DNA of 7,687 nucleotides from Candidatus Avipropionibacterium avicola (GTDB taxonomy: Bacteria > Actinomycetota > Actinomycetes > Propionibacteriales > Propionibacteriaceae): positions 1 to 7,687 of the forward strand of contig DVLP01000252.1 of assembly GCA_018715445.1 (NCBI GenBank), in the 5' to 3' direction. Shown here piece after piece: positions 5,471 through 7,687 of this stretch; positions within the stretch are counted from its first letter, which is position 1; each line of letters begins with the position of its first letter. Below the pieces are notes generated by a model. It was not told where the DNA came from. It was given only the letters and a program-made list of their open reading frames with translations, and did no database searches. The translations under genes were made by a program, and so were the position numbers.

Positions 5471-7359
5471 GCAATTCCGAACGCGCGCCCGGCCAGAAGG
5501 CGATGAACTTCGGCCCCTCGGCCAAGCGGCTCATCGGCAAGTTGGGCGCCGAGCGCTCCATCCTGCTGCTGGTGCTGGTGTTGGCGGCCCTGAGCGTGGG
5601 CTTCAACGTGGTCGGTCCCAAGATCCTGGGCCAGGCGACCGACGTGGTGTTCTCCGGAGCGATCGGTGCCCAGCTGCCCGCCGGCGTCGACAAGGCCGAC
5701 ATCGTCGCCCAGCTGCGGGCCGAGGGGCAGACCACCTATGCCGACATGCTGGAACGGCTCGACCTGGTCCCCGGGCAGGGCATCGACTTCGACGCCCTCG
5801 GCCGTACCCTGGCGATGGTCCTGGGCTTCTATGCGACCGCCGCGATCTGTGCCTGGCTGCAGGGTTATCTGTTGAACGGGGCGGTGCAACGCTCGATCTA
5901 CCGCCTGCGCAACGAGGTCGAGGACAAGATCAACCGGCTGCCGTTGAGCTACTTCGACAAGCAGCCCCGCGGTGAGTTGCTGAGCCGGGTGACCAACGAC
6001 ATCGACAACATCTCCCAGACGCTGCAGCAGACCATGAGCCAGTTGCTCAACGCCCTGTTCACCGTGATCGGCGTGCTGGTCATGATGTTCTGGGTGTCGC
6101 CGTTGCTGGCCGTGATCACCCTGGCGTCGGTGCCGGTCACGATGGTGGTGACCGTCCTGGTCGGACGCCGCTCGCAGAAGCTGTTCATCCAGCAGTGGGG
6201 CAGCACCGGAGACCTGAATGCCCACGTGGAGGAGGCCTACACCGGGCATGCCCTGGTCAAGGTGTTCGGCCGCCAGCGCGAGGTCGAGGCCGAGTTCGCC
6301 AAGCGCAACGAGGAACTGTTCAAGGCCAGCTTCGGCGCACAGTTCGTCAGTGGCCTGATCATGCCGTTGATGATGTTCGTCGGGAACCTGAGCTTCGTCG
6401 CGGTGGCCGTGGTGGGTGGCCTGCGGGTCGCCTCCGGTGACCTGAACCTGGGCTCGGCCCAGGCGTTCATCCAGTACCAGCGGATGTTCACCCAGCCTCT
6501 GTCGCAGATCGGCTCGATGGCCAACCTGCTGCAGTCGGGTGTGGCCAGTGCGGAGCGGGTCTTCGAGGTGCTCGACGAGCCGGAGCAGAGCCCGGACGCG
6601 ACCGGCGCACTGGAGCCGACCCGTGGCCGGATCGCCTTCCGTGACGTGGACTTCAGCTACAGCGCCGACTCCGAGCTGATCACCGGCCTCAACCTGTCTG
6701 TCGAGCCGGGCCAGACCGTGGCGATCGTCGGACCGACCGGGGCCGGCAAGACGACCCTGGTCAACCTCGTGATGCGCTTCTACGAGATCGACTCCGGTGA
6801 GATCACGATCGACGGGGTGGACATCCGTACCGTTCCCCGCGCCGACCTGCGCTCCAAGATCGGCATGGTGCTGCAGGACACCTGGCTGTTCCACGGGACC
6901 ATCCGCGAGAACATCGCCTACGGCCGGCCCGACGCCACCGAGGAGGAGATCATCGAGGCGGCCACGGCCACCTACGTCGACCGCTTCGTGCACTCGCTGC
7001 CGGACGGCTACGACACGGTGATCGACGAGGAGGGCAGCAACGTCTCGGCCGGGGAGAAGCAGCTCATCACGATCGCCCGTGCCTTCCTGGCCGACCCTGC
7101 GCTGTTGATCCTGGACGAGGCGACCAGCTCGGTCGACACCCGGACCGAAGTCCTCGTGCAGGAGGCGATGTCACGGCTGCGCAGCGACCGGACCAGCTTC
7201 GTGATCGCCCACCGGCTGTCGACGATCCGCGACGCCGACGTCATCCTCGTGATGGAGGACGGCCACATCGTCGAGCAGGGCAACCACGCAACCCTGATCG
7301 ACGTGGACGGCCACTACGCCGAGCTCTACCGCACCCAGTTCGCCGCCCCCACCACCTGA
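5467..7359 (+). CDS. ABC exporter half-transporter, catalytic subunit (TMD-NBD)
   Basis: A 630-residue partner of the preceding ABC protein. Membrane helices are at about 31-51, 113-137, 191-211, 212-233 and 296-319, with a weaker sixth at about 336-360; the ATPase domain runs from about 388 to 625. Walker A is GPTGAGKTT with K428, Q-loop Q470, Walker B LLILDE with D550 and catalytic E551, and switch H582 (IAHRLSTI), all intact. The signature is degenerate, VSAGE (526-530) instead of LSGGQ, as expected for the subunit that carries the working Walker site in an asymmetric heterodimer. Between helices 1 and 2 (about 62-112) is an insertion of some 50 residues predicted outside the membrane. The ATG at 5467 has AGGAG (5455-5459) 7 nt upstream and overlaps the previous stop in an ATGA, implying coupled 1:1 synthesis. 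The frame is open far upstream but only as a shadow of the previous gene. No clear terminator follows. Confidence 0.94.
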   Translation: MSNSERAPGQKAMNFGPSAKRLIGKLGAERSILLLVLVLAALSVGFNVVGPKILGQATDVVFSGAIGAQLPAGVDKADIVAQLRAEGQTTYADMLERLDLVPGQGIDFDALGRTLAMVLGFYATAAICAWLQGYLLNGAVQRSIYRLRNEVEDKINRLPLSYFDKQPRGELLSRVTNDIDNISQTLQQTMSQLLNALFTVIGVLVMMFWVSPLLAVITLASVPVTMVVTVLVGRRSQKLFIQQWGSTGDLNAHVEEAYTGHALVKVFGRQREVEAEFAKRNEELFKASFGAQFVSGLIMPLMMFVGNLSFVAVAVVGGLRVASGDLNLGSAQAFIQYQRMFTQPLSQIGSMANLLQSGVASAERVFEVLDEPEQSPDATGALEPTRGRIAFRDVDFSYSADSELITGLNLSVEPGQTVAIVGPTGAGKTTLVNLVMRFYEIDSGEITIDGVDIRTVPRADLRSKIGMVLQDTWLFHGTIRENIAYGRPDATEEEIIEAATATYVDRFVHSLPDGYDTVIDEEGSNVSAGEKQLITIARAFLADPALLILDEATSSVDTRTEVLVQEAMSRLRSDRTSFVIAHRLSTIRDADVILVMEDGHIVEQGNHATLIDVDGHYAELYRTQFAAPTT

Positions 7360-7363
7360 CGTC

Positions 7364-7498
7364 CCGTACGACCCGCGAGCCCGACCGTACGACTCCCGAG
7401 CCCGTCGAGGGACACCGCACGACCTCCGAGCCCGTCGAGGGGCCGAGCCGTACGACCTCCGAGCCCGATGCCGTACGACCCCCGAGCCCGTCGAGGGG
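7364..7498 (+). repeat. tandem-like array of GC-rich intergenic repeat units (five copies)
   Basis: Units begin at 7364, 7385, 7415, 7448 and 7471. Each starts CCGTACGACC (CCGCACGACC at 7415) and continues into a core close to CCCGAGCCCGTCGAGGGG. Full units of 28 nt occur at 7385-7412, 7415-7442 and 7471-7498. Short units ending at CCCGA occur at 7364-7384 and 7448-7468. Starts are 21, 30, 33 and 23 nt apart, so spacing is irregular. The array begins 5 nt after the ABC gene's stop. Same family as 1391-1479, opposite orientation. Confidence 0.85.
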
Positions 7499-7648
7499 CA
7501 GCCCGACACCGCCGATCCACTGTGGTCCGCACACCGCCGGAACGGACCGCACACGCCGACGCGGGAACGCATACCTCCGGAGCCCTGCTGACCCACAACG
7601 GCGTATGCAGACCCCGAACAGGAGGCGGCACCGGCCCGAGCCCAATGC
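7499..7648. other. non-coding spacer inside the repeat region
   Basis: No credible gene on either strand. The minus-strand open frames here consist of translated repeats (Gly/Arg/Ser-rich) and have no ribosome site. A weak hairpin can form between GGTCCG (7524-7529) and CGGACC (7543-7548), loop 13 nt, with no T-run. A near-direct repeat CCGCACACCGCCG (7527-7539) / CCGCACACGCCG (7547-7558) is present. GCATAC (7569-7574) and GTATGC (7603-7608) are inverted but 28 nt apart. AGGAGG at 7620-7625 resembles a ribosome site but is not followed by a supported gene. Confidence 0.5.
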
Positions 7649-7687
7649 CCGTACGCCCCCGAGCCCGATGCCGTACGACCCCCGAGC
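7649..7687 (+). repeat. resumption of the repeat array, cut by the window end
   Basis: A short unit at 7649-7668 (CCGTACGCCCCCGAGCCCGA) is followed by another at 7671-7687, cut by the window edge. A degraded fragment with GGCCCGAGCCC lies just before, at about 7633-7643. The array therefore continues beyond the window. Confidence 0.8.

Noticed and set aside
7524..7548. Hairpin GGTCCG/CGGACC as terminator of the ABC operon
   Set aside because: Only a 6-bp stem with a 13-nt loop, no T-run, and 165 nt after the stop codon; not convincing as an intrinsic terminator.
7171..7645. Overlapping minus-strand open frames of 101-141 codons with Ser/Gly/Arg repeats
   Set aside because: They are translations of the GC-rich repeat array plus the antisense of the ABC gene, have no ribosome site and match no family.
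7364..7687. CRISPR array
   Set aside because: Units differ in length and sequence, gaps are 0-6 nt with no unique spacers, and no cas genes are present.

Overview
The window is very GC-rich, gene-dense DNA from a bacterium, almost certainly a high-GC actinomycete. The signs are strong G/C preference at third codon positions, GTG starts, a probable leaderless mRNA and short overlapping genes. The style of the intergenic repeats suggests Propionibacteriales or a relative, but that is only an impression. There are seven protein genes, no RNA genes and no mobile element.

Layout. (1) 1-387 (+): 3' part of a YbjQ/UPF0145-type protein, its start lying outside the window. (2) 497-1390 (+): a 297-residue probable ferritin-like di-iron protein related to acyl-ACP desaturases. 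(3) 1391-1479: a convergent gap filled by GC-rich repeat units that abut the stop codons on both sides. (4) 1480-2951 (-): a two-gene unit, a DUF3592-like two-helix membrane protein followed by a HAD sugar-phosphatase-like enzyme, overlapping by 4 nt. (5) 2952-3119: a divergent control region with three separate palindromes. (6) 3120-7359 (+): a compact operon of a TetR-family repressor and two ABC half-transporters, with overlaps of 1 and 4 nt. (7) 7360-7687: a non-coding tail holding an array of the same repeat family as in (3), in the opposite orientation, running off the window end.

How the genes work together. The TetR-ABC-ABC operon reads as a self-regulated efflux cassette. A perfect 14-bp palindrome lies between the -35 and -10 of a promoter whose predicted start is the GTG codon of tetR itself, so the repressor would block its own leaderless transcript and with it both transporter genes. 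The two ABC proteins are complementary halves of a heterodimeric type IV exporter. The first has a degenerate ATP site (Asp for the catalytic Glu, Gln for the switch His) but a canonical signature. The second has intact catalytic residues but a degenerate signature. Together they give one working and one degenerate ATP site, as in TM287/288, BmrCD and LmrCD. The substrate cannot be read from sequence.

No clearly new multi-gene system is visible. The points most worth a second look are the repeat family, the palindrome cluster with the leaderless promoter, and the desaturase-like di-iron protein.
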